A DNA stretch of 64,000 bases from positions 108,996-172,995 of the forward strand of contig JAWKUK010000019.1 in assembly GCA_041398605.1 (NCBI GenBank). The letters are read 5' to 3'. This document shows, piece after piece, positions 34,173 through 42,190 of this stretch. The notes below the pieces were generated by a model. The model had not been told where the DNA came from and ran no database searches. It was given only the letters and a program-made list of their open reading frames with translations. The position numbers were made by a program, and so were the translations under genes. How positions within the stretch are numbered: the stretch's first letter is position 1; each line of letters starts with the position of its first letter. The DNA comes from JAWKUK01 sp041398605 (GTDB lineage: Bacteria > Planctomycetota > UBA1135 > GCA-002686595).

Positions 34173-35359
34173 GATGCTTCTTGGGCCCCGATGGCCGGTG
34201 GATCGTCGCGGCGCCCAGGGAGCCGCACGCGAAGCGGCTCCTGGATCCCGTCGCGGCTGGCATAGTTGCGCACGAGGCGCACGAGGGTGTCGTTGACGCG
34301 CGTCCCCTGCACGGCGATGACGGCCCCTTCGCGCGAGCAGAGGTCGTCCTCGAGCACCATCCCAGGCGAGAGGGACTCCGCGCGGATCGCGGTCGACTCA
34401 CCATCGAGGCTTTGGAACGGGACCCGCTCAAGCGCGTCCACGAGCGCTGCGGGGAACTGACGACTTGTGCGCAGCTCGTGCACCGCCGAGGCAGAGTCGC
34501 CGTGGCGCCGAAAGCTGGACAGGTACTCGCGCGCGAGGCGCAGGAGCTCCGCGCCGAGCACGGTGCGGCCCCACGCCGTCGGTGGCCCTTGGAGTTCACT
34601 CGCGGGGTGCTGCACGAACTGCTGCGCGACCATGCTGGCGACCGACTCGAAGCGCGGGAGCCCGCTCAACAGAGTCGCGCCGATCGCGGCGTGCGACTGC
34701 CAGGTCGAGAGGTCCTCTGGGTCGAGCCGCGCGCCGACCGCGACGAGCCCCAAGACCTCCGGCGGCAGCCCGAGCGTGCCGAGCAAAGCGACGGACGACG
34801 CCAGCTCGAGCTCCCAGGTGTCGACGATCGCGAGCACGCCGAGCATCCCGCTGACGACCTCCTCGATGCGCTGCGATTGCGACGCTGCGAGCGGTTGCAC
34901 GAGCGCCAAGCACTCCGTCAAGACCCCGGCGCTGTGCCGCAGCGTCTCGCGGAGGAGCGAGCGGTCCGACTCGAGCTGCTCATAGTGCTCGATCGCCTCC
35001 TGGAGGACCTTGCGGACGATCGACGGCGCACAGGGCTTCGCGAGGAACCGAAAGACGCCGCCCTCGTTGATCGCCGCGATCGTCGCCTCGAGGTCCGCTT
35101 GCCCGGAGAGCATCACGCGTGTGACGTGCGGCACCCGCGCGCGGGCTCGCGCCAAGAACTGCGCGCCGTCCATGCCAGGCATGCGCATGTCGGACACGAT
35201 GACGTGAAAGGGGCCGGAGTCCTCGATGCGCGCGAGGCCGTCCGCGCCGGACGACGCGCTGACGACGTCGAACTGGCGCCGCAGGACCATCCCGAGGCCC
35301 TGCGTCACCTGTTGCTCGTCATCGACGAGCAGCACCCGCGGGCGCGCCTCCGGGCTCAC
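34169..35359 (-). CDS. Response regulator with degenerate HD-GYP output (HnoD-like)
   Basis: A 396-residue receiver protein. Receiver hallmarks are 'LLVDDEQQ', Asp57 in 'VIVSDMRMPG' and 'FLAKPC'. The output follows HD-GYP topology, but the metal site is lost: where a 'LHDIGK' is expected it reads 'ALLGTLGLPPEVL', and no GYP box is present although 'HAAIGATLL' remains. Degenerate HD-GYP regulators (HnoD) tune HnoB in the Shewanella H-NOX circuit, which fits its place between the HDOD and EAL regulators. GTG start at 35359, overlapping the previous stop by 4 bases; an upstream ATG at 35404 is less likely. Confidence 0.83.
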   Translation of the reverse strand: MSPEARPRVLLVDDEQQVTQGLGMVLRRQFDVVSASSGADGLARIEDSGPFHVIVSDMRMPGMDGAQFLARARARVPHVTRVMLSGQADLEATIAAINEGGVFRFLAKPCAPSIVRKVLQEAIEHYEQLESDRSLLRETLRHSAGVLTECLALVQPLAASQSQRIEEVVSGMLGVLAIVDTWELELASSVALLGTLGLPPEVLGLVAVGARLDPEDLSTWQSHAAIGATLLSGLPRFESVASMVAQQFVQHPASELQGPPTAWGRTVLGAELLRLAREYLSSFRRHGDSASAVHELRTSRQFPAALVDALERVPFQSLDGESTAIRAESLSPGMVLEDDLCSREGAVIAVQGTRVNDTLVRLVRNYASRDGIQEPLRVRLPGRRDDPPAIGAQEAS

Positions 35360-36612
35360 GCCGCCCTCCTCGCTTGGGCCCGCCTGCGCTCCTCGGCCAC
35401 GCAATCCGCGGCGAGCGCCTGCCAGGCCGAGACCTGCGCCTCGAGCCCGAGGCGCGCGAGGAGCGCGCGGTCGAGGGCGGGCCCCTGGAGCCCGCCCAGC
35501 GCTTCGTCTGTCAGCCCGCAGGCGAGATGGAGCGCGACGAGGGCGTCGAGCCCGGTCGGCTGCGTCGGGCCAGGATCAGCGCTGTGCAGGACGAGGTCCG
35601 TCACGTGCGCTGGGATCCCCCACGAGGCGAGCAACGCGGCGCCGACGACCTCCTGGCGGACTCCGAAGGCCCCGAGCTCGAGCTGCGTGAGCGGCGCCGC
35701 ATTCGCTGCCGCAGCGGCCGCGACGGATGCAAACTCTGCCAGCGCCGAGTGCGCTAGGACGAGGCGACCGATCGTCGAGAGCAGCCCCGCGAGCGCCGCC
35801 GCGCGCGCCTCGGGACGCCCGCGCAGCAGCGCGCCTGCGACTCGCCCAACGATCCGCGCGCGCGCCGCGTGCTCGTCAAGCGAGAAGCCCGCCAGCGGGG
35901 GCTCGAGGCGCCCGACCAGCTCGCCTTCGACCACGAGCTCTGCGAGCGTCGCGAGGCCGAGCCGCATCACGGCCTCGTGCAGGTCCTCGATCGACTGGGT
36001 CGGCCCGAAGAACGCGGAGTTCGAGAGCTGCAAGACACGCGCCGTCAACGCCGAATCGCGGCTGACGAGCTCGGCCACTGCGCCCGCGTCCACCGTCGCG
36101 TCAGCGAGCAGCTCCGTGAGTTCCACGATCAACGGATCAGGCGCCGGGAGCCGCGTGATCCCCGCGACGTGGCGCTTGAGCGCGTCGGAGCACAGCAGCT
36201 CGCGCGTGACGCGGGCGCGCTCGAGCGCTGCAACCAGCTGTCCTGGTTCACAGGGCTTCGCCAACCATTGATGCGCGACACGCGCGGCGCGACGCCCGGT
36301 CGCGTCGTCGCAGTGCCCGGACAGCACCAGCCGCGTCACGCTGGGGTGCAAGCGCCGCACTTGGTCGAGCAGCTCTGCGCCGTCCATGACGGGCATGCGC
36401 ATGTCCGTCACGACGATGTCGAACGGCTCCTGGGCGAGGAGCGCCAGCGCCGCTGATCCGCCCACCGCAAAGCGCACGTCCCAACGCCGCCGAAGCCGGT
36501 GCAAGAGCAGCCTCAGGCCGTCGAGCAGCTCCTGTTCGTCATCGACGAACAGGACGCGGGGCCGCGCCGTAGCTTCGAGCGCGCCAGCATCGGGGTGTCC
36601 CTCAAGCGGCAT
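35356..36612 (-). CDS. Response regulator with HDOD output domain
   Basis: A 418-residue protein. The receiver has 'LFVDDEQEL', Asp70 in 'IVVTDMRMPVMDG' and 'WLAKPCEPG'. The output is an HDOD domain: 'LVSRDSALTARVLQLSNSAFFG', 'IEDLHEAVMRLGLATLAELV', 'GLLSTIGRLVLAHS' and 'GAALLASWGIPAHVTDLVLHS', the standard helical order of this family. HDOD proteins take part in signal relay rather than catalysis. ATG 36612 overlaps the kinase stop by 11 bases. It has no counterpart in the classic HnoK/B/C/D set, so it is an added branch of the circuit here. Confidence 0.85.
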   Translation of the reverse strand: MPLEGHPDAGALEATARPRVLFVDDEQELLDGLRLLLHRLRRRWDVRFAVGGSAALALLAQEPFDIVVTDMRMPVMDGAELLDQVRRLHPSVTRLVLSGHCDDATGRRAARVAHQWLAKPCEPGQLVAALERARVTRELLCSDALKRHVAGITRLPAPDPLIVELTELLADATVDAGAVAELVSRDSALTARVLQLSNSAFFGPTQSIEDLHEAVMRLGLATLAELVVEGELVGRLEPPLAGFSLDEHAARARIVGRVAGALLRGRPEARAAALAGLLSTIGRLVLAHSALAEFASVAAAAAANAAPLTQLELGAFGVRQEVVGAALLASWGIPAHVTDLVLHSADPGPTQPTGLDALVALHLACGLTDEALGGLQGPALDRALLARLGLEAQVSAWQALAADCVAEERRRAQARRAA

Positions 36613-37906
36613 GTTTGACCTCTGCGCGGCCCAAGGGCAGCGCGATCTCGAACGTCGTGCCCTCGTCGTCCACGGTCTCGAACGTGATCGAACCACCATG
36701 GCGCTCGACGATGATGTTGTGCGCGAGCGAGAGGCCTTGCCCGGTCCCCTTCCCGACGTCCTTGGTCGTGAAGAAGGGATCAAAGACACGCCCGCGCGCG
36801 GCGGCAGGGATGCCTGTGCCCGTATCGCTGACGCGGATGAGCGCGTGCTCGCCGCGGACCTCGGTCTCGACCGTAATGGTCCCGCGTTCGCCGCTGCTAC
36901 CGACCTTGCCCTCGATCGCGTGCGCGGCATTCACGATCAAGTTGAGCACGACCTGGTTGATGTCACCAATGTTGCAGTAGACGCTAGGCAGCCCTCCGAA
37001 GTGGGTGACCACGTCAGCGACGTAGCGGTACTCGTTGCGCGCAACGATCAAGGTCGTATCGATTGCGGAGTCCAGATCCGCTGGCGCGAGCTCGACCTGA
37101 CCCGGGTGGGCAAACGACTTCATCGCGCGGACGATGCGCGAAACGCGCGCGATCCCGTCGAGCGCGCGAGCGATCGCCGTCGGGATCTCCTCGACGAGGA
37201 ACTCGATATCCACCTCGTCCGCGACCGCTTCGAACGCTGCGGCAGCCGCGACGACGTCGCCGGCGCTGCGCGCGGCGCCGGCGACCGCGCGCCCGGCGTC
37301 GATGGACTTGGACAGGTCGACAAACGCCTCTTCGAGGAACACGAGGCTGTCGCCGACGAACTGGATCGGCGTGTTGATTTCGTGGGCGACTCCGGCTGCG
37401 AGCTGTCCGACGGACTCGAGCTTCTGCGAGTGTCGCAGTTGGACCTCGAGCTTCTTTTGATGCGTGAGGTCCGCCGCGACGTAGACCGTCGATTGGAGCT
37501 TGCCATCGTCGCCGAACAGCGGCGTGCTGCTGAACAGGACGGGCACCTTGCCCCCCCCGGGTCGCGTGATGTTGCGCTCGATGTTCTCGCTGTCCTGACC
37601 TGGGTCCGGGCATTGCTCGCCGTCGCAGAAGACCCCGGTCGCTGGCTTGCCGACCAGCTCGTCCTCCCAACAGTGCAAGAGCTCGCACGCAGAGGGATTG
37701 ACCGAGGTGAAGATGCCTTCCGAGTCCGCGACGAACACCGCGCTGCTCATCGTCCCGAGCACGCGCATCAGGAACGTCGCCGTCTGGCGCTGATCCTCTT
37801 GCGCGGTGTAGAGCGTCCGCGCGTTCTCCTCGACGAGCTGCTCGAGGGCGCTCACCTCGCGGCGAGCGCGCTCGAGCTGCCGCCGCAGGACTTCGACCTC
37901 TTCCAT
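36602..37906 (-). CDS. PAS-containing sensor histidine kinase (H-NOX-associated, HnoK-like)
   Basis: A 434-residue soluble kinase. Residues 1-45 form a coiled coil, ~46-150 a PAS domain ('VFVADSEGIFTSVNPSACELL'), and the phospho-acceptor His175 lies in 'GVAHEINTPIQF'. The ATPase domain has the N-box 'NQVVLNLIVNAAHAI', 'DTGTGIP', 'PFFTTKDVGKGTGQGLSL'. There are no membrane segments, so the input is cytoplasmic, as expected for a kinase controlled by a separate H-NOX protein. It starts 3 bases after the H-NOX gene. Cys residues in the PAS region ('CELLHCW', 'FCDGEQC') could give redox sensitivity, which is speculative. Confidence 0.9.
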   Translation of the reverse strand: MEEVEVLRRQLERARREVSALEQLVEENARTLYTAQEDQRQTATFLMRVLGTMSSAVFVADSEGIFTSVNPSACELLHCWEDELVGKPATGVFCDGEQCPDPGQDSENIERNITRPGGGKVPVLFSSTPLFGDDGKLQSTVYVAADLTHQKKLEVQLRHSQKLESVGQLAAGVAHEINTPIQFVGDSLVFLEEAFVDLSKSIDAGRAVAGAARSAGDVVAAAAAFEAVADEVDIEFLVEEIPTAIARALDGIARVSRIVRAMKSFAHPGQVELAPADLDSAIDTTLIVARNEYRYVADVVTHFGGLPSVYCNIGDINQVVLNLIVNAAHAIEGKVGSSGERGTITVETEVRGEHALIRVSDTGTGIPAAARGRVFDPFFTTKDVGKGTGQGLSLAHNIIVERHGGSITFETVDDEGTTFEIALPLGRAEVKHAA

Positions 37907-37909
37907 GGC

Positions 37910-38473
37910 TCAGGCAGCGATGGCTGCGGCGCTGGAGAAGCGCAGCTCGAAGACGCACGCGTCGGCGCCGCGGTGCATGCACGCGAGCTCGTCGTGCTGG
38001 ACGCGCTGCCCGAAGGAGCGGGCTGCAGCGTTCAGCAGGCCGAGGAACAACGGGCAGAGCTTGCGAGAGGACCGATACGTCACGCGCAGCGAGTCAGGCC
38101 CTGTCTCCTCGCACGCTATGCGCGGGGTCTCCGCGTCGGTCATGAGCTTGCGCACCTCGACGTGAATGACTCGATCGAGGGCCAAGAGCAGCGACCTGAC
38201 GTCGGAGTGCGCGGCGACGATCCCAGGTATGCTCGCGGCGAGGCGCTCGTAGAGGAAGTCCCCGAAGGCGAACAGCGCCGCGTCGAGCTCAAGCCCGGCC
38301 ATCTCGATCGCGGTGGCGACGAGCGCGAACAGGTCCGAGTCCGGATACGTCGCCGGGCCCACGAACGGCCCCTGTGTCTCGAGCGTCGTGCGATCGAGGA
38401 TCTGCTCGAAGACTTGGTCGCCGAAACGCTCGACAATGAACGCTTCGAACTGCTTGAAAATGACGCCTTTCAT
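37910..38473 (-). CDS. H-NOX haem nitric-oxide-binding protein
   Basis: A 187-residue haem sensor of the HNOB family. 'MKGVIFKQFEAFIVERFGDQ' and 'FVGPATYPDSDLFALV' are typical openings. The proximal haem ligand is His104 in 'VIHVEVRKLM' and the haem-propionate motif Tyr133-x-Ser135-x-Arg137 is intact. Against Thermoanaerobacter H-NOX the O2-stabilising distal Tyr140 aligns with Leu142 here, so selective NO binding without O2 is expected. A second conserved Pro lies at 117. First gene of the five-gene minus-strand operon; it should control the downstream kinase. Promoter presumed within the 213 bases up to 38686. Confidence 0.92.
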   Translation of the reverse strand: MKGVIFKQFEAFIVERFGDQVFEQILDRTTLETQGPFVGPATYPDSDLFALVATAIEMAGLELDAALFAFGDFLYERLAASIPGIVAAHSDVRSLLLALDRVIHVEVRKLMTDAETPRIACEETGPDSLRVTYRSSRKLCPLFLGLLNAAARSFGQRVQHDELACMHRGADACVFELRFSSAAAIAA

Positions 38474-38686
38474 TGGACCTCTCTGGAGCGCTCGTAACGC
38501 GCCACTGAGCGGCAGACCTTCGGCCGGGTAGGCCGAGCTGGAGGAGCCGAGCGCGCGCGTGCAGCGGTTGGGAAACGATTTCGCAGGTGTCGCCGACAGC
38601 GGTGACTTCGACCGATGCCATCGCGCTGCTGGCGAGGAAGTCCAAAAGCCCCGGCGGCGATCCCAATCTGCGCCGCGGCGGCGCCG

Positions 38687-41104
38687 CTACCTGAACGTCA
38701 CAGCCACTGCGTCCGTGAAGTTCGAGGTCGCGGACGGGTGCGCGTCGCGGTGCCAGGCTTGGAAGCGCCAGGTGTCCCCGGGGCTCACCGCTTGCGGCCC
38801 GTTGGGGCTCGGCAACTGTGTCAGATCGAGTTGGAGCGAGAACGCCCCGGCAGCGCCCGAGTTTTGGAGCTGACCGGGACCGACAAAGCGCCCGATGGCC
38901 CCAACGACACACAGCCGCCCCTCGCTGTTGCCGACGGGATAGACGCTGCCAGCGTCGCGCGAGACGAGGAAGAAGCCAAAGGCCTGCGTCGGAAGCAAGC
39001 GCGCGGACAGGAGCACGTCGGCGCGCGCGACCTCCGCGCTCCCGTGCGCCGTGAGGAGTCCGGCGCGCCCGGTGCTGTTCGGGATGGCGGGGCAGTAGCG
39101 CGCCCCGAGGTCGCGTGTCTCAGGGGGGCCCCAGCGCGCCGCGACGGGGGCCCCGCTCGCGCTGCGTGACTCGCCGACGACAACGGCGCCGTCGGCGCTG
39201 GCAGCGTACGCGACGCCCGCGCCTAGGTCGGACATCCCCGCTGTGAACGACCACACAAACGCGCGCTCGCGGGAGAGCGCGTCTTGCGCTTGCCCAACGA
39301 CCACGCCGCCGTCTGCGCTGATCCCGAAGGCAGACGAGGTTTGTCCGCCGAGCGCGCCGAGGTCGAGCATGCCCGTCGCCTGGGTCCAGCGGAACGCTCG
39401 CGCGCGGCCGCTGGGGTCCTGTGCCTCCCCTACGACGACCTCGCCGTCGGCGCTGACGCCGCGTGCGCGAGACGTCGTGCCGCCGAGGGTGCCAAGGTCC
39501 TGGACCCCGGCCGCGCTGGTCCAGCGAAACGCGCGCGGTGGCGCGCCGCCAAAGCGCGCTTCACCGACGATGACGTCGCCGCCGCCGTCGGCTGCGTACG
39601 CGATGCCTTCGAGGGCGCCCAGCGCGAGGTCCTGCATTCCGACGGAGACGTCCCAACGGAACGGACGCGTGATGCCAACGGCGTCATGGGCCTCGCCGAC
39701 GATGACCACGCCGTCGCCGCTGATACCGTGCGCGTTCGACTCCGCCCCCCCCAGCGTGCCGAGGTCACGCAGCACCTGGGTTGGGTCCAAGCGGAACGCG
39801 CGCGCGACGCCTGCGGTGTCGGTGGACACGCCCACGCTGACGACCCCGTCGGCGCTGACCCCTTGCGCGCGCGCCGTGTCCCCGCCGAGCGTACCGACGT
39901 CGCGCAGGCCCTGTGCAGCGGTCCACGTAACGGCGCGATCGTGCGAGGTGGAGTCCGTCACGGCGCCGACGACGAGGTCACCTGAGGCATCGACCGCGAG
40001 GGCCCGAGAGCGCTCGGCCCCCAACGTGCCAAGGTGCAGGACCCCATCCGTGGCCTGCCAACGGAACGCGCGACGGCGCCCCATTGCGTCATTGGCCCAG
40101 CCGACGATCGACGCGCCGTCGTCGCTCACGGCGTAGGCGAACGATTCGCTCCCGCCGAGCGTGCCGAGGTCCTGCACACCCGTCGGAGCGGACCAGCGCA
40201 CGGCGCGCCGCCGACCGACCGAGTCGTAGGCCATCCCAGCGATGCTCGAGCCGTCGGCGCTGAGGCGCGATGCGAGCGACTTCGTCCCGCCTGGCAGCGC
40301 GCCGAGGTCCTCCATCCCATTCATCGTCGTGTATCGAAACGCGCGGTCGAGGCCGTTGGCGAGGTGCGCGCTCCCGACGAGGACCCCCCCGTCGTCACTG
40401 ACGCCGTACGCGATCGACTCGTTGCCGCCGAGGGTGCCCAGGTCTTGCCACCCCGTCGTGGGCGTCCAACGGCACGCGCGGCCCCGCCCGCTCGGGAGGA
40501 TCCCGAGTCCGACGATGACGTTGCCATCGGTCGAGAGCTCGCTCGCGAGCACCTCCAGGCCCCCGGGCAGCATGCCGAGGTCCACCATCCCCGTCGCGGC
40601 GGTCCAGCGGAACGCCCGCGCGACACCAGCGAGGTACTCCCAGCCGACGACGATGCTGCCGTCGGCGGACACAGCGTTGGCGTAGACCCTGGCCCCGGTG
40701 CTCGGCTGCGCGGCGAGGGTCCCCAAGTCCTGCATGCCTTGCGTGGAGGTCCAGCGGAAGGCACGTTCGTCCCCGGCGCTGTCGAATGAGCTGCCCACGA
40801 CAACCGTCCCGTCAGCCGAGACCCCGGCGGCAAACGACTCGCTCCCGCCGAGGGTGCCAAGGTCCACCATGCCGTTCGCGGCGCTCCAGTGAAACGCGAG
40901 CTGCGTGCCGCTGCTGTCTTCAGCGAAGCCGACGACGACGTCACCGTCGGCGCTGACCCCGACGGCGACCGCTTCCGCGCCACCGAACGTGCCGAGGTCT
41001 TCGATGACACCCTGCGCGCGCGCGGGGCCACCCGGCCCAAAGAGTCCGACCAGGAACACCACAAAGAGGCGTCCGATTGCGTCACAGATGCGGGCAGGCT
41101 TCAT
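38687..41104 (-). CDS. Large secreted HAF-repeat protein
   Basis: An 805-residue exported protein (signal peptide 'LFVVFLVGLFGPGGPARAQ'). It contains about 14 copies of a ~48-residue HAF repeat with the pattern 'DLGTLGGxxSxAxGVSxDGxVVVGxAxDxxGxxRAFRWT', which probably folds as a beta-propeller-like array. The last ~140 residues are the same type of C-terminal domain as in the gene ending at 19982 ('FGFFLVSR', 'LCVVGAIGRF', 'WRFQAWHRDA', 'SNFTDAVAVTF'). Start ATG at 41104. HAF proteins are frequent in planctomycetes; function unknown, surface location likely. The near-identical repeats make this locus prone to recombination. Confidence 0.87.
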   Translation of the reverse strand: MKPARICDAIGRLFVVFLVGLFGPGGPARAQGVIEDLGTFGGAEAVAVGVSADGDVVVGFAEDSSGTQLAFHWSAANGMVDLGTLGGSESFAAGVSADGTVVVGSSFDSAGDERAFRWTSTQGMQDLGTLAAQPSTGARVYANAVSADGSIVVGWEYLAGVARAFRWTAATGMVDLGMLPGGLEVLASELSTDGNVIVGLGILPSGRGRACRWTPTTGWQDLGTLGGNESIAYGVSDDGGVLVGSAHLANGLDRAFRYTTMNGMEDLGALPGGTKSLASRLSADGSSIAGMAYDSVGRRRAVRWSAPTGVQDLGTLGGSESFAYAVSDDGASIVGWANDAMGRRRAFRWQATDGVLHLGTLGAERSRALAVDASGDLVVGAVTDSTSHDRAVTWTAAQGLRDVGTLGGDTARAQGVSADGVVSVGVSTDTAGVARAFRLDPTQVLRDLGTLGGAESNAHGISGDGVVIVGEAHDAVGITRPFRWDVSVGMQDLALGALEGIAYAADGGGDVIVGEARFGGAPPRAFRWTSAAGVQDLGTLGGTTSRARGVSADGEVVVGEAQDPSGRARAFRWTQATGMLDLGALGGQTSSAFGISADGGVVVGQAQDALSRERAFVWSFTAGMSDLGAGVAYAASADGAVVVGESRSASGAPVAARWGPPETRDLGARYCPAIPNSTGRAGLLTAHGSAEVARADVLLSARLLPTQAFGFFLVSRDAGSVYPVGNSEGRLCVVGAIGRFVGPGQLQNSGAAGAFSLQLDLTQLPSPNGPQAVSPGDTWRFQAWHRDAHPSATSNFTDAVAVTFR

Positions 41105-41258
41105 ATCCCCATCCTGGGATTCGCAGCGACGACATGCCACATCACTCCCCTAAAGACGCCAACCCTGTCACAGCTGCCAACCCAGCCACGGATGGACCGC
41201 GGGGTGCGATTCGCTCCGGCGCTGCGTTCATCCGGTGGCCCGAGGGCGCCCTACGCCC

Positions 41259-41323
41259 GAAGCATCGAAGCATCGAAGCATCGAAGCGCCCAAAGCCTGA
41301 GGGCGCCCAAAGCCTAAGGGCGC
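41259..41323. repeat. Short tandem repeats upstream of tRNA-Met
   Basis: GAAGCATC occurs three times in a row (41259-41282) and is followed by GAAGC and two imperfect copies of 'GCGCCCAAAGCCTRAGG' (about 41286-41322). They lie in the 267-base gap between the HAF gene start and the tRNA gene, where no coding sequence is seen. They look like slippage-derived repeats. Confidence 0.6.
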
Positions 41324-41371
41324 CTGAACGGGCCGGTCCCTCATCGCGCTCGTCCGCTGCGGGCGCAGAAG

Positions 41372-41448
41372 TGGTAGCGAGGGCGGGACTTGAACCCGCG
41401 ACCCCACGCTTATGAAGCGTGTGCTCTAACCGACTGAGCTACCTCGCC
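41372..41448 (-). tRNA. tRNA-Met (anticodon CAT), elongator type
   Basis: On the minus strand a full cloverleaf can be read: acceptor GGCGAGG with CCTCGCT (first pair G-U), D-arm GCTC/GAGC, anticodon arm CACGC-TTCATAA-GCGTG with anticodon CAT, a 5-base variable loop, T-arm GCGGG-TTCAAGT-CCCGC, discriminator A and an encoded CCA, 77 bases in all. The anticodon stem lacks the three G-C pairs of initiator tRNA, so it is the elongator form. tRNA-Ile with a modified CAT anticodon is the alternative but its usual acceptor sequence differs. Confidence 0.93.
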
Positions 41449-41547
41449 GCCATTGGGGGCGGCAATCTACCGGACAGGGATGCGCCCGGCAAGGGGTGAC
41501 GGCCGCGAGCACAGGTTTCGAGCGGGACGACGGCTGCGGCGGGCGAC

Positions 41548-42180
41548 TCAGGCGTTGGCCCACTCGGCGCGGATCGCCGCCGGGCTCCGATCCGGACACG
41601 GGACGCCGCGCACGGAGTGATAGCCGACCTCGGAGACGGTCGCCGCACCCGACGCCGGGTCGAACACACGGCACGCGTCGATCGCGTCCGCGTAGAGGTG
41701 CAGCGAAACGCCGCGCGTGCCCGCCACTGGGCGAATGAGGTGCAGCGCGATGTCGTCGTGGATGTAGGCGACGCCCCCGGCGCCCAAGCGGCGCACGCGG
41801 CCCGTCTCCATCGGCGCGCCGACGCCCCCCTCCGGGAACGCGTAGTGGACCTCCTCGAGCTCGCCGTCGAGCACCGCCATCCAGCACTGCTGACCTGCGT
41901 GGTCGTGGATCGGGCTCGCGTGCCCTTCCCCCCAACACAGGATCAAGAGCTCGAAGCCCGCGCAGCGGTGCACGAGGTTGCGGCTATAGCGCTCGGGCAA
42001 GAAGTACGACCACGCGCGCCAGCACTCCTGCGTCGATGCATAGTCGCGCAAGAGCTCCGCGACGCGCTTGCCCCGTCCCCCGAGGTCACGGGCGCTGTCA
42101 GGGCCGAGCACTTCGGCGAGCGCGCGACAGAGCGCGTCCAGGGCCGGGGCCGCCGGCATCACTTCGTGTCCTTCGTTCAT
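41548..42180 (-). CDS. Cysteine dioxygenase (type I, cupin)
   Basis: Oxidises cysteine to cysteine sulfinic acid with O2 using mononuclear iron. In the 210-residue protein the iron ligands are His92 and His94 ('SPIHDHAGQQCW') and His147 ('IALHLIRP'). Cys99 stands exactly at the position of the mammalian Cys93, and Tyr163 in 'SLHLYAD' matches Tyr157, so the cofactor crosslink could form, which many bacterial enzymes lack. Start ATG 42180 has AGAGGTG five bases upstream; 42201 is an alternative. It lies 10 bases after the NifS-fold gene, so the two form one transcript. Confidence 0.9.
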   Translation of the reverse strand: MNEGHEVMPAAPALDALCRALAEVLGPDSARDLGGRGKRVAELLRDYASTQECWRAWSYFLPERYSRNLVHRCAGFELLILCWGEGHASPIHDHAGQQCWMAVLDGELEEVHYAFPEGGVGAPMETGRVRRLGAGGVAYIHDDIALHLIRPVAGTRGVSLHLYADAIDACRVFDPASGAATVSEVGYHSVRGVPCPDRSPAAIRAEWANA

Positions 42181-42190
42181 CGCGGCACCT

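Noticed and set aside
38519..38686. Small gene between H-NOX and the HAF gene
   Set aside because: Only shadow frames without ribosome site or family resemblance; more likely the promoter region of the H-NOX operon.
41372..41448. Genomic island insertion at tRNA-Met
   Set aside because: No integrase, no direct repeat of the tRNA 3' end, and flanking genes show the same composition as the rest.
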